Assembly (NCBI GenBank): GCA_014382535.1
Contig: JACNJN010000072.1
Coordinates: forward strand, 1 to 50,389
DNA from: Candidatus Desulfolinea nitratireducens
GTDB taxonomy: Bacteria; Chloroflexota; Anaerolineae; Anaerolineales; Villigracilaceae
Reading direction: 5' to 3'
DNA: 50,389 bases
This document shows positions 1-8,119 of this stretch, one piece after another. How positions within the stretch are numbered: position 1 is the first letter of the stretch; every line of letters starts with the position of its first letter. The position numbers were made by a program, and so were the translations under genes. A model generated the notes under the pieces. That model ran no database searches and was not told the DNA's origin. It was given only the letters and a program-made list of their open reading frames with translations.

Positions 1-13
1 ATAACTATGGGCA

Positions 14-48
14 TTTCTAATTGTCGCCATGTCCTTTTCTAATTGTCG
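14..48. repeat. 23-bp imperfect tandem duplication at left edge
   Basis: The 12-mer ttctaattgtcg occurs at 14-25 and again at 37-48, giving a 23-bp period. Because 23 is not a multiple of three, the duplication shifts the frame of the coding region that follows. It may mark the disrupted 5' side of the adjacent ORF. Confidence 0.6.
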
Positions 49-701
49 TTGACAGTGCAGACGGCGGAAGTGCATTTTATACTTTCTATATAGGTAGTAA
101 TGATAACTATATAGCTTTATCTGAGTTTGATGTAGCACAGAACGTAGAATGGGGTGGATATGATATTAGTAAGAGCTATTCAATTAGACATAACCAATGG
201 TATACGTTTCGTTTCGAGCTTGATCAGAGCACACTAAGTTTCTACGTCGATGATAAATTAGCATCAACCACAGAAGCTAATTTACCACTTGTCCGAGAAA
301 GTGGCGGCATAGGTTTTTATATTGGAGGCAATGAAGAAGTACACTTAGATGATATTAAAGTGTGGTCTTTATCTGAACAAGATACGCCCGCACATTCAAC
401 AGAAGCAGCAGCTAGCTTAGTTAGTAATAAATTAATTCGCCCCTGTGAGTGGGATGTTCGAATAAATCTAACCGGATTTGAACCTAATAGCGTAATTACA
501 GTATCTTCAAATTACAGCGAGACAGTTTGTAGCGATGGGAGCCAGGTAACATCAGCATGGACTGTTGATTATCAAAAAAAAACAGATGCGCTTGGAAATC
601 TTGTTACTTCATATCTTCACAAGGGTACTGGTGATTACAATTATTCCTACGTAGATGAAAAAGGAAATCGAGCTAGCTTATCTTTCTCAACCGAGCCATA
701 A
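21..701 (+). pseudogene. 3' fragment of a secreted ConA-like/LamG-type protein
   Basis: The ORF starts directly after an in-frame stop at 18-20, has no ribosome binding site and no signal peptide. About residues 15-115 look like a concanavalin A-like jelly-roll typical of extracellular sugar-binding or hydrolase-accessory domains, with the segments QWYTFRFELD, LSFYVDD, GGIGFYIGG and a closing LDDIKVW. A second domain of about 90 residues (135-226) contains two cysteines and may be Ig-like. Families of this kind are normally exported with a signal peptide, which is missing here, so I read this as the C-terminal part of a longer gene, broken or cut near position 20. It lies on the strand opposite to the following 20-kb gene block and is AT-rich compared with it. 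The exact function is unknown. Confidence 0.55.
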
Positions 702-852
702 CAAACATACTCCCCATAAGGAGGCTTTATTACGTTTATAAACCCAAGTGAAAATAATCAAGATAGCGAAACGCTACACTAGGAGATAACATCTCTGTTT
801 TTCCAAAAAACACCTGAAAATTCGCCCTTTTAGGTTTTTCCTTAGAGTTCGC

Positions 853-1965
853 TCAGTGTTTCAATCCCCTCCCGAAAACCACTCTCTTCCACTGCGGAAT
901 AGGCAAAGCCCCAAACCCCTTCCAATCAGCAACAACAACCGCTATATTTTCAGGCACCCCCACAAAAGCCAATCTCGCCGCTCTCCCAGCCCAAGGCTTG
1001 GCAAGCAAGGCAAAGACCAAATGGAGATCATGCTCCTCTGCATATAAGATCGCCTTCCGAAAACGCTTTGCTGAACGCTGCATAATCACCCTCCCAGAAG
1101 TTCCTCCCCCCTCTACCTCCAACCAAAATAAAGTTTCATGTCCATTTAACTTTCCCCAAGCTAACGCATCTGGTGCGGTTCTCAAACCAGGTATTTGGAC
1201 TTCGCTCCAACCTGTCCAAATCTCAGCCCCAGACCATGCCCTACGTAAAGAAGCAATCCACAAACGCGAAGTACGTCGATGCCGTCCATCTTTAGGGTTT
1301 CGTCTTTCTCTATAAGCTGTAAAATTAGCTCCCTTTGGGATTCCCCAGCTACGCAAAGCTAATGAAACGCCTTTCCGCTTCACACTCCAGAATGGATAAA
1401 AACTTTTTCTCTCATCCTGTTCTTTGGGTGGTTCTTCATGGAAAACAATCAATTCCTTTTTATGCAAATCTCGCAGTATTCGTCTCGCCTTCCAAACACT
1501 ATAACCGGTTAGAGAAGAAACTTCCGATGTGTAGCCTGTCTTGATCCTCGCCAAAACACGTAAGGCTTGGATTTCTTCATCTGCCATATCAAAAGGCTGC
1601 CAACTTTCGGCAGCGGGCGCACCAGGTGAGGGTTTAATAAAAGTACGCGGGATAAAAGAAAAATCTGTCAACACAGGGCGAGTGTCTCTACGTGTAATTG
1701 CCGTTGCAAGAGGCAAACCGTAAAGAGCAGATTTTACCTCTTCCCAATACCACCTACCTGGTGATTCAACCTGTATCCATAGAGAGGCTCCCCGCCGGTA
1801 CTTGGCTAAAGTATTGATCTTTGTCCGCACCGCACGACCATAGTCCCAAGGGGGAAGAGAGTGATTATAAGAAATGGGATAGAGAAAGGTATCTGTCCAA
1901 CGCCCTGGAGAAATCTCCAAACTCTCTGTGCCTGCAAAGAGGATATTTCGGATATGTACGGCCAT
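853..1965 (-). CDS. replication-relaxation-like protein with PD-(D/E)xK-like core
   Basis: The protein is about 370 aa, taking the ATG at 1965 that lies 8 nt after the stop of the upstream M23 gene. An in-frame ATG at 2004 inside that gene is an alternative. The middle part has a helix-turn-helix-like stretch (VSSLTGYSVWKARRILRDLH). The C-terminal part has PDALAW, then FWLEVEGG about 10 residues on, then a lysine- and arginine-rich helix, which is the P-D...E-x-E pattern of the replication-relaxation family found on plasmids and ICEs. Nothing in the window shows whether it nicks, cleaves or only binds DNA. It is the last gene of the minus-strand block. The family assignment is by eye. Confidence 0.6.
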   Translation of the reverse strand: MAVHIRNILFAGTESLEISPGRWTDTFLYPISYNHSLPPWDYGRAVRTKINTLAKYRRGASLWIQVESPGRWYWEEVKSALYGLPLATAITRRDTRPVLTDFSFIPRTFIKPSPGAPAAESWQPFDMADEEIQALRVLARIKTGYTSEVSSLTGYSVWKARRILRDLHKKELIVFHEEPPKEQDERKSFYPFWSVKRKGVSLALRSWGIPKGANFTAYRERRNPKDGRHRRTSRLWIASLRRAWSGAEIWTGWSEVQIPGLRTAPDALAWGKLNGHETLFWLEVEGGGTSGRVIMQRSAKRFRKAILYAEEHDLHLVFALLAKPWAGRAARLAFVGVPENIAVVVADWKGFGALPIPQWKRVVFGRGLKH

Positions 1966-1972
1966 TGTAGCT

Positions 1973-2689
1973 TTAGTCGGAACATCCCCAAGGGAGATAA
2001 TCATCCGACGTGAAAAACTGGTTTGGATTAACCCACCAATAATCATCTCCATCACGCTGCTTGATCCCATAATGCAGGTGCGGTCCAGAAGAATTTCCAG
2101 AACCAGGATCAGCCGGGTCACCTCCGGATAGTCCCAAAATATCTCCCCGTTCTATGATTTGCCCTTCTTCCACATAGATTTCGCTAAAATGCGCTAACCA
2201 AACCTGATAGCCATTATTTTCAATCACAACCAATCTACCCCAGGGACCATTCATCCCTGCCCAAACAACCTCACCGCTCAAGACAGCATGAAGCGGTGTG
2301 CCCACATCTACGGGGAAATCAACGCCAGTGTGAGAACTATAGTTCGAATCATGGTATGTACAACCTAATAAGGGCTTTTCATAAACTTCACCCCATTTTG
2401 TTAGCGGTCCCCATAAAGGAATGCCAATAATCTCTGCATCTAAACCTATATAGTCCGTCCAAGTGCCAGAAAAAGCACGCGTAGGATCGTATTCATTCCA
2501 GGCTGGCGCATCATAATTATCACTATCCTGAGGGATATCCAAAAGCCACTTGGTTAGACTGGGTTGCGCCCAGGAAGGTAGTTGCGGAATAGCAACCCCC
2601 ACCATTACCACATAGGCAACCACAAAAACAATTCCACATAAGAAGGGGAGAGCGATTGCCCCACCGGTGATTTTCAATAAACCTTTCAT
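1973..2689 (-). CDS. membrane-anchored M23 (LytM-type) peptidase
   Basis: The protein is 238 aa. Residues 10-35 form one transmembrane anchor. A LytM/peptidase M23 domain occupies about 105-225, with the zinc ligands H120 and D124 (HTGVDFP) and the H204-L-H206 motif (GPHLHYG), plus H167 as the remaining catalytic histidine. All four metal or catalytic positions are present, so it should be an active peptidoglycan endopeptidase. In conjugative elements of Gram-positive type such enzymes open the wall for the secretion channel, and the neighbours here (VirB2-, PrgI- and VirB6-like membrane proteins) fit that role. It lies 6 nt after the TadB-like gene. Confidence 0.85.
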   Translation of the reverse strand: MKGLLKITGGAIALPFLCGIVFVVAYVVMVGVAIPQLPSWAQPSLTKWLLDIPQDSDNYDAPAWNEYDPTRAFSGTWTDYIGLDAEIIGIPLWGPLTKWGEVYEKPLLGCTYHDSNYSSHTGVDFPVDVGTPLHAVLSGEVVWAGMNGPWGRLVVIENNGYQVWLAHFSEIYVEEGQIIERGDILGLSGGDPADPGSGNSSGPHLHYGIKQRDGDDYWWVNPNQFFTSDDYLPWGCSD

Positions 2690-2695
2690 AGAGTC

Positions 2696-3628
2696 TTAGA
2701 GAACCTTCCCTATCCGATCCAACTGGATCATACCTACTTCCCCAGACTGTAACCCCATCGAAGCTTCAATTGAAAGTCCGTTGCGAACCATCCGCATAGA
2801 TAGCCAATAGGACAGTCCTGAACCAAGCAGTACAGGCAAGAGAAAAACTGGATTCTGCGCATACATTCGTCCGTTCTCTGGTGTCATAATTGAAATCACA
2901 ACCAGCACTCCTGGCGGAAAAAGTGCTAGAAAACGAGCTTGCCATTCGATACCTTTGGAGGCTGCACGCGCACGAGATAGAACTTCCACAACAGCACCCA
3001 ATGTTGTGCGTAGATTAGCAATCAGTGGAGAGATTTCAATTCGCCCTTCAATAGATGCGAGCAAAGAGGTCGCTACAATATCAACGGCTGGATTGTCCCA
3101 AGTCAACGTCCATTCCTTGACTGCCTTCGCTGCCTGATCAGAAGCTGCTGTACGCAAGCGCAAGACCAAATCTTCGAGAACAAGACGACCATCTGGTCCA
3201 ACCGATCTGGCTGCCCCTTCCAAAGAATCCTGCAAGGTTCTCCCTTGCCCCAACAAAGTCTCTACCACAGATAAGCCACGCAAAATATCTTTGGCTTGCT
3301 GCAAGCGAAAAGCCTGCCGAATATCAGATAGTGAACCGCTATAGATCAATCCCCCCGCAATAGAGAATAAAATAGCAGGCACCATGCCCAAAGTCAAACC
3401 AGCAACAAGACCTCCCCCAGCCCAAGTCAGGAAGCCAAAAAGAATTTGATTAAGCGTCAAGCCTGTTCCTGTTTGGCGCGCCATCTTCTCCAGATCAACG
3501 CGTTTCTCAGGTGGGGCTACGCCCATCTGCCTGGCCATTTGTGCGGCACTATATGTACGCCTCCACCCCAGAAGAAGGGGAATCGAAGCCAATGCCAATG
3601 CACCAATGAGGGATAATAAAAAAATCAT
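2696..3628 (-). CDS. type II secretion F-domain protein, TadB-like
   Basis: The protein is 310 aa with an N-terminal helix (2-22), a second hydrophobic pair (about 60-97), a cytoplasmic helical domain (about 110-215) and two C-terminal helices (about 232-280). This is the layout of T2SSF/GspF proteins that form the inner-membrane platform of Tad/Flp pili. The segment VVETLLGQGRTLQDSLEGAA matches the usual GxxLxxALxxA region. A second F-domain protein is encoded at 14589-15467, so the block has the TadB/TadC pair needed for a Tad pilus, although they lie 11 kb apart. It lies 15 nt after the PrgI-like gene. Confidence 0.75.
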   Translation of the reverse strand: MIFLLSLIGALALASIPLLLGWRRTYSAAQMARQMGVAPPEKRVDLEKMARQTGTGLTLNQILFGFLTWAGGGLVAGLTLGMVPAILFSIAGGLIYSGSLSDIRQAFRLQQAKDILRGLSVVETLLGQGRTLQDSLEGAARSVGPDGRLVLEDLVLRLRTAASDQAAKAVKEWTLTWDNPAVDIVATSLLASIEGRIEISPLIANLRTTLGAVVEVLSRARAASKGIEWQARFLALFPPGVLVVISIMTPENGRMYAQNPVFLLPVLLGSGLSYWLSMRMVRNGLSIEASMGLQSGEVGMIQLDRIGKVL

Positions 3629-3643
3629 TCTTTCTCCTAATGC

Positions 3644-4072
3644 CTATAGTTGTCTGATCCAAAAAGAAATTTCTTCAGCACCCCCATTTTGTAACCAGAT
3701 CACAAAATAAATCCCTATCACTGCCAGCCAAATAGAAACCACCCAATAGATATTGCTATCATCCAGTTGCAAAGATAAGGGGCGAAAATGAGAAGGTGTT
3801 TTTGGGATATGTGTTGTAGGGATAGCTCTATCACGTCTCCCGTGATAGGTGTGCTGCCGAACCTGGGTTGCAAATTTGATGCGTCGTTTTAGAAAGACTT
3901 CCATCGGCACGCGGTCTGGGCCCAAGCGAATCAAAGCCAAGGCCATGAAGATCATCAAAATCACAAATGCGATAATCCCTTTAGCAACCAGCCCCAGAGA
4001 AGGAATGAGCAGGCAAATTACCGCCGCAATCGCCCCTACGCCCATAATGCTTAGGTCACGATCGTTAAACAT
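3644..4072 (-). CDS. PrgI/VirB3-like small membrane protein
   Basis: The protein is 142 aa with two N-terminal transmembrane helices (about 10-50), a basic cytoplasmic stretch (PDRVPMEVFLKRRIKFATQ), and a C-terminal helix (about 108-127). Two close N-terminal helices followed by a basic segment are typical of PrgI/VirB3-type proteins, which in conjugative systems sit beside the VirB4 ATPase. No VirB4 is seen in the window. The start overlaps the end of the upstream gene by 8 nt, pointing to coupled translation. The family call is tentative. Confidence 0.5.
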   Translation of the reverse strand: MFNDRDLSIMGVGAIAAVICLLIPSLGLVAKGIIAFVILMIFMALALIRLGPDRVPMEVFLKRRIKFATQVRQHTYHGRRDRAIPTTHIPKTPSHFRPLSLQLDDSNIYWVVSIWLAVIGIYFVIWLQNGGAEEISFWIRQL

Positions 4073-4445
4073 AAGGAAGGTGTCCCTTTAGCAATCTGCC
4101 TATTTCTTCCCAAGGTTGTGGGGCTGGACGAAAAGGAGGGTTGGGTTTAAAGCCTTCCAGCAACTCTCCGAGCTGCGGCAAGATTAGAAAACCAATTAGC
4201 ACCATAATCACCAAGCCCACCACACCCAAAATGGCATAGGTCGCCATCTTGGAACCACCAAATGCCATCCCCGCACTGCCTTGCAGGACATAAAACAAAC
4301 CACCCAGCAGGGCAACAACGACGATCAACCCAACCAGAAAACCCCACGCATCTCTGGCTAGAATTAGGATTTGCTCCATGACGGGGCCAAAAAGTCCTGG
4401 ACCATCATCCAGTAAAGACTGGGGATTAGCACCTGAAAAACTCAT
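4065..4445 (-). CDS. VirB2/TrbC-like small membrane protein
   Basis: The protein is 126 aa with two strong hydrophobic helices (about 35-55 and 65-90) joined by a short polar turn, as in VirB2/TrbC channel or pilin subunits. It aligns by eye with the neighbour at 4467-4952: both have a short amphipathic start, R-(D/E)-AW, LV-rich first helix, L-x-x-SAG, then FLxxPxLxE. The pair is therefore a tandem duplication. A proline-rich cytoplasmic tail (NPPFRPAPQPW) is unique to this copy. Confidence 0.5.
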   Translation of the reverse strand: MSFSGANPQSLLDDGPGLFGPVMEQILILARDAWGFLVGLIVVVALLGGLFYVLQGSAGMAFGGSKMATYAILGVVGLVIMVLIGFLILPQLGELLEGFKPNPPFRPAPQPWEEIGRLLKGHLPYV

Positions 4446-4466
4446 AGATATACTCCAAAAATAGTG

Positions 4467-4952
4467 TCAACATGCACCTAAAAAGATTGCCGCAGCAGGG
4501 ACGGCGACACTTGCCAGTAGCATCCCAAACATCGCTTCAACGATTTCAATCAAGGCATTAGTCGTATTACTTGCCCCTCCAGCAGATGCCGACAAGACTG
4601 CCAAAAAGGTCGCTTTCAACATGCGCAAACCCGCCAGCCCTGCGATCAGCATCGCTGAAAATGTACCCAAATCATTAATCGGTCCGCACCCAGCCCCACC
4701 GGGGATGGAAGATGAGGTTGCTTCTACCAAAACAGGAATACCTAAAAAGGCAAAAAGAACCAGCATCAATACACCGGAAATACCTGCCATCGCTTCCCAG
4801 ACCCACAGATTTGCGCCAATCATTGTGCCTGCGGAGAGACGCAGGATTTGTGCTAGCCCAGCCAACAACCCAATAGCCAAGGTCAATGCGACCAGTACCT
4901 GCCATGCTTCCCTGAAAATGCCAAGCAGAATATCTGCAACACTACTCATCAA
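4467..4952 (-). CDS. VirB2/TrbC-like membrane protein, longer paralogue
   Basis: The protein is 161 aa with an N-terminal half homologous to the 126-aa neighbour, and a C-terminal half rich in Ala, Gly and hydrophobic residues that adds two more helices (about 95-115 and 138-158). It ends in Cys. It starts 6 nt after the DnaB-like gene. It is likely part of the same membrane complex as the VirB6- and PrgI-like proteins. I cannot name a specific family. Confidence 0.5.
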   Translation of the reverse strand: MMSSVADILLGIFREAWQVLVALTLAIGLLAGLAQILRLSAGTMIGANLWVWEAMAGISGVLMLVLFAFLGIPVLVEATSSSIPGGAGCGPINDLGTFSAMLIAGLAGLRMLKATFLAVLSASAGGASNTTNALIEIVEAMFGMLLASVAVPAAAIFLGAC

Positions 4953-4958
4953 GTCCGC

Positions 4959-5759
4959 CTATTGGATATGCTCATCGAATTCAGATTCGAGTGCAGGGTA
5001 GAAACGCTCTCCCCAGAACTGGAGCTTCCAGGTGCGGGTTGGACCAGTACGGTCTTTGAGGGTATGCACCACCAGATTAAGACAACCACAGTTGGCAGGC
5101 TCACCTTCTCGAGAAACCAAAAGGACACGATCTGCTTCATAAGGCACACGCTCATCGCCTAGTAAATGCCCCAGGTTAAAATCTTCGTCCAAATAAAAAC
5201 TTTCTGCCTTTAAAGCGGCAGCCACAATAATCGCCCATTCATGTCGTCTGGACATCGCACGTAAAGCCGCGGCGGCTTCTCCGCTACGCAACTCCAAGGG
5301 GATCATCCCTGTTAGTCCAACCACTGGCATACGGTTGAGATAATCCACAGTCAGCAGGGCCTTTCCTTTTTGAGGGAAGTTGTAGGTGTTCAGTAAAACA
5401 TCTTCCAAGCCACGCACCGTATCACGGCGATCATCCAAAGAGAGCAAGACTGCGTTCCCACATTCTGCTAATTTATCTTCTCTGGCGAATTGCTCTGCTT
5501 CCCCATGAGGGCCTGCAAGCATGGCAGAAGCCTGTTGGGATATTCTGTATTTCAATTCTTCTTCGGTATGCTCATAACAGCCTATAGCGGTGGGGATATT
5601 TTGGGCCGCGGCATCAAAAAGCATCCGCAACATCCAACTTGTTTTTCCAACACCAGGAGCAGCTGCTAGTAGTGTAAGACCGCCTCCCCAAAAGGGGAGC
5701 CCGGCAAATTCGCCAAAAATCTGATAGGGGGTTGGAACGCCAATAACACCTGCTCTCAT
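4959..5759 (-). CDS. DnaB/RadA-like RecA-fold ATPase
   Basis: The protein is 266 aa and consists of a single RecA-type core. Walker A is APGVGKTS at 34-41, the E of YEHTEEE (about 62-68) fits the catalytic glutamate of DnaB-type motors, and Walker B is ALLTVDYL with D139. A later segment AALKAES resembles the DnaB H3 region (xxQLxR), but the usual Gln and Arg are missing. It lacks the N-terminal primase-binding domain of DnaB, so it is a stand-alone motor core. In this block it probably serves element replication or DNA processing together with the initiator at 16639-18558. A promoter with a -10 at 5766-5771 would start the transcript at the ATG, so it may be read from a leaderless mRNA. Confidence 0.75.
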   Translation of the reverse strand: MRAGVIGVPTPYQIFGEFAGLPFWGGGLTLLAAAPGVGKTSWMLRMLFDAAAQNIPTAIGCYEHTEEELKYRISQQASAMLAGPHGEAEQFAREDKLAECGNAVLLSLDDRRDTVRGLEDVLLNTYNFPQKGKALLTVDYLNRMPVVGLTGMIPLELRSGEAAAALRAMSRRHEWAIIVAAALKAESFYLDEDFNLGHLLGDERVPYEADRVLLVSREGEPANCGCLNLVVHTLKDRTGPTRTWKLQFWGERFYPALESEFDEHIQ

Positions 5760-5765
5760 GGCGGC

Positions 5766-5799
5766 AGTATAGAAGATTCCGCATGGGGGTACCCCCTGA
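5766..5799 (-). promoter_or_regulatory. promoter with GGGGGTACCCCC palindrome
   Basis: On the minus strand the box TCAGGGGGTACCCCCAT (5783-5799) is followed after exactly 11 nt by TATACT (5766-5771). The perfect 12-bp palindrome (5785-5796) covers the -35 position. The same box and spacing occur at 10094-10126, and in weaker form at 14494-14519. It drives the DnaB-like gene. Confidence 0.6.
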
Positions 5800-5884
5800 T
5801 ATGCGTTAAATTCTTTTCTCTACGATGATTATTGCTGAAAGAGAAATACTTGCAGCACAAAACATTCCCCAAAAAACAACGGCT

Positions 5885-6364
5885 TTATACAACCCAAAGC
5901 CATTGGGCAAGGCTAAAGACAGACAGTCCCAATAACATGCCCGGCAAGGCGGGGGAAAGTCCATCGTTTGGGTAGCGTTTCCGCCACCATCTGCGCCATA
6001 ATTCCACCCCCAAGACAGATAGAATTAGGGCTGTCCAAGGAAATAAAGCTGCGATGCCAGCTAGGGCAAGAAGGTCTGCTCTGCCAATTAAGCCGCGCCG
6101 AACGCCAAATCCGGTCAGTAATAACACCCAAGCTGGAGGGAAGAATAAGGCTGGGATAACCAGAAATCCGGGGAAAGAAGTAAAGATGCCCCAAGCTACC
6201 GCCAGGACAATTGCAAGAACCTGAGGGAAAGAACCAGAAGCGGCAATAAAAAGGCTTGCCAAGAAGAAAATCTCAATCGCTGGTACCAGGCGATAACGCA
6301 AATCCGCAAAGCTGAAGAGCGCAAAGGATAGCAACCAAAAAGGTGTTGCGTTCGCGTCAACCAT
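5885..6364 (-). CDS. A24 (prepilin peptidase)-like membrane protein, divergent
   Basis: I use the ATG at 6364, which overlaps the VirB6-like gene by 8 nt, so the protein is 159 aa. It has several hydrophobic helices and two aspartates in the positions expected for an A24 aspartic prepilin peptidase: D21 in ADLRYRLVP (compare D-x-R-x-x-x-P) and D97 in LIGRADLLAL (in place of GxGD). The GRAD variant makes activity uncertain. A canonical member is encoded at 9051-9470, so this may be a specialised or degenerate second copy. Confidence 0.55.
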   Translation of the reverse strand: MVDANATPFWLLSFALFSFADLRYRLVPAIEIFFLASLFIAASGSFPQVLAIVLAVAWGIFTSFPGFLVIPALFFPPAWVLLLTGFGVRRGLIGRADLLALAGIAALFPWTALILSVLGVELWRRWWRKRYPNDGLSPALPGMLLGLSVFSLAQWLWVV

Positions 6365-8114
6365 CTTGTTTTTTTGCCTGCTCAAGAAGAGAAAGTAGTT
6401 CGGCATCCACTCCAGCTCTGTTAGCGGTCTCCCATAAAGGGGCTGTGGCATCATCTATTTCCTGCTGGGATTGGGTATAGGTTTTCGCCATCATCCCTAC
6501 CGCTTGCGGGTATTGGGAAGCAAAGCCATCGGGGGAAAAGCCTGCTGCTTCCATATGAGAAGATAGCCCACTATAAGCTGAACGAAACTCATCTGATGAA
6601 CCCCCAAAGCCTGAGAGAATATCTTTTTTGACTCCAGCAGAAGCAGAAAAACCAAGGTCTGAAGATGCTGGTGATGATTGATTAGCTTGGGGCTTGCTTG
6701 ACGCACCACCAAAGCCATCTATTTTTGTTTGCAAGCGATCTTGTCTGGCTGAAAGGTCACTGCTTCGAGCCATGCCATAAGCTACTCTGGCTTGTTTATG
6801 GGCACCCACTGCATCAAGGGCTGTTCCCAATTTATTAAAGCCTTGCGATTTGGCGAGATGTGCCATTTCTGTACCTGCGGCTGTTGCTGCCGCTCCTGCT
6901 CCAGTAGCTCCTGTACCAGCCGCTGCCCCTCCTCCCGCGGCTGCCGCCCCACCTGCCGCAGCACCAACCCCGCCTGTAGCCGCTGCCAAAGCCGCAGTTG
7001 CCACTAATCCTTTTGCCACTCCAAAGATTTTCTTAGCCGCTTCTCCAGAAGCGCTCAAGGTCATTTTTGCCAGAATGCCAGACAGAGAAAGCAAGGCTCC
7101 CGTTGCGCCAAAGAGCCATAATAAGCGTACCAGGCTGAGTACCATCCCACCCTGACTAATCGCTCCAGCCACAGAGACGGCTGCCTTAAAAATCGCTCCT
7201 GCAATCAGTGGCAGAAGGGAAATTAAAACAACTGCCTTTAACCATAGAGAACGCAACCAGCGCATTTGTGGAATGACTGCACCCACAGAAATGGCAGGAC
7301 CCAAAACAGCCAAAACAAAGAGAGTGGCTTGCGCAGAGACAAAGGCAAAAAGAAGCCCAGACATGGCTAAGATAGCGGCGAAGGTCATCCCAATCCCGAT
7401 CAAGGATTGCAAAAAGACAAGCCCAGGAATGACTGAGGTAATACTCAGAAAGGAAGGAGCAGACATCAGGGTCACAAAATTGGATGCGAGGACACGTGTT
7501 TCTCCAACAGCAGCGACTTTGCACATCCACCAGCCTAAGCGTGAGATCAGATCAAGAAAAGGACCAGAAAGGACGGCTAATAATCCGGCTGTTAGCCAAT
7601 CCCCAACTACAACCATTGGAGTGTCATTTCCATCTCCGAGTAACTTGCTCCAATGATAGAGTGCAAGACGAAGCAGGAATAGGGCGGGAGCCAAAGCCGC
7701 GGCAGTCTTCAACCCTGATTTTGCGACAGTAGTGAATTGATCTTTTTCAGCAGGCTTTACTAATTCGTTCAAAGCGGATGACCAGCGGGCAACTTCTTTT
7801 TGGAAATCTGTCTTTTGCGCTTCGGCAGTTTTCTTGAAGAGATTGCTCAATGCCTTGGAAATCGTATCATCGTGAAAGACAACATTGAAGAAAGATTGGG
7901 TAATTGAAGTAACCACGGATGTAGATTCTTCGGGAGGCTCTTCAGCGTCGTCCGGATCATCTCCACCTTCAGGCGTATCAGTCTGTGCCTGCATCCTTAC
8001 TTCTCCGCCTGCGGATACGGGAGCGATACTGGAAGAAGCAAGCATCAGAAAGACCATTGAAAGCGCTATTAGCAAAACGGAGAATGTGCGATGGATTCTT
8101 TTATGAGAAAGCAT
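6357..8114 (-). CDS. VirB6/TrbL-like polytopic membrane protein
   Basis: The protein is 585 aa. It has a signal peptide (about 1-35, ending APVSA), an acidic low-complexity linker (45-65), an amphipathic region, then at least six hydrophobic helices between about 135 and 375. An Ala/Gly-rich stretch (about 385-420) follows, then a polar cytoplasmic tail of about 150 residues. This layout matches TrbL/VirB6 channel proteins of conjugative type IV secretion in Gram-positive-type ICEs. It lies 6 nt after the Cas4-like gene and overlaps the next gene. Its presence beside Tad genes is the best sign that the block encodes DNA transfer or uptake and not only a pilus. Confidence 0.65.
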   Translation of the reverse strand: MLSHKRIHRTFSVLLIALSMVFLMLASSSIAPVSAGGEVRMQAQTDTPEGGDDPDDAEEPPEESTSVVTSITQSFFNVVFHDDTISKALSNLFKKTAEAQKTDFQKEVARWSSALNELVKPAEKDQFTTVAKSGLKTAAALAPALFLLRLALYHWSKLLGDGNDTPMVVVGDWLTAGLLAVLSGPFLDLISRLGWWMCKVAAVGETRVLASNFVTLMSAPSFLSITSVIPGLVFLQSLIGIGMTFAAILAMSGLLFAFVSAQATLFVLAVLGPAISVGAVIPQMRWLRSLWLKAVVLISLLPLIAGAIFKAAVSVAGAISQGGMVLSLVRLLWLFGATGALLSLSGILAKMTLSASGEAAKKIFGVAKGLVATAALAAATGGVGAAAGGAAAAGGGAAAGTGATGAGAAATAAGTEMAHLAKSQGFNKLGTALDAVGAHKQARVAYGMARSSDLSARQDRLQTKIDGFGGASSKPQANQSSPASSDLGFSASAGVKKDILSGFGGSSDEFRSAYSGLSSHMEAAGFSPDGFASQYPQAVGMMAKTYTQSQQEIDDATAPLWETANRAGVDAELLSLLEQAKKQDG

Positions 8115-8119
8115 AGACT

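Noticed and set aside
14-48. 12-bp repeat at the left edge as an attachment site
   Set aside because: The copies are only 23 bp apart and no third copy was found near the right edge of the module; a small tandem duplication explains it.
856-1544. Overlapping plus-strand ORFs opposite the replication-relaxation-like gene
   Set aside because: They have no domain pattern or ribosome sites and mirror the opposite gene, so they are shadows.
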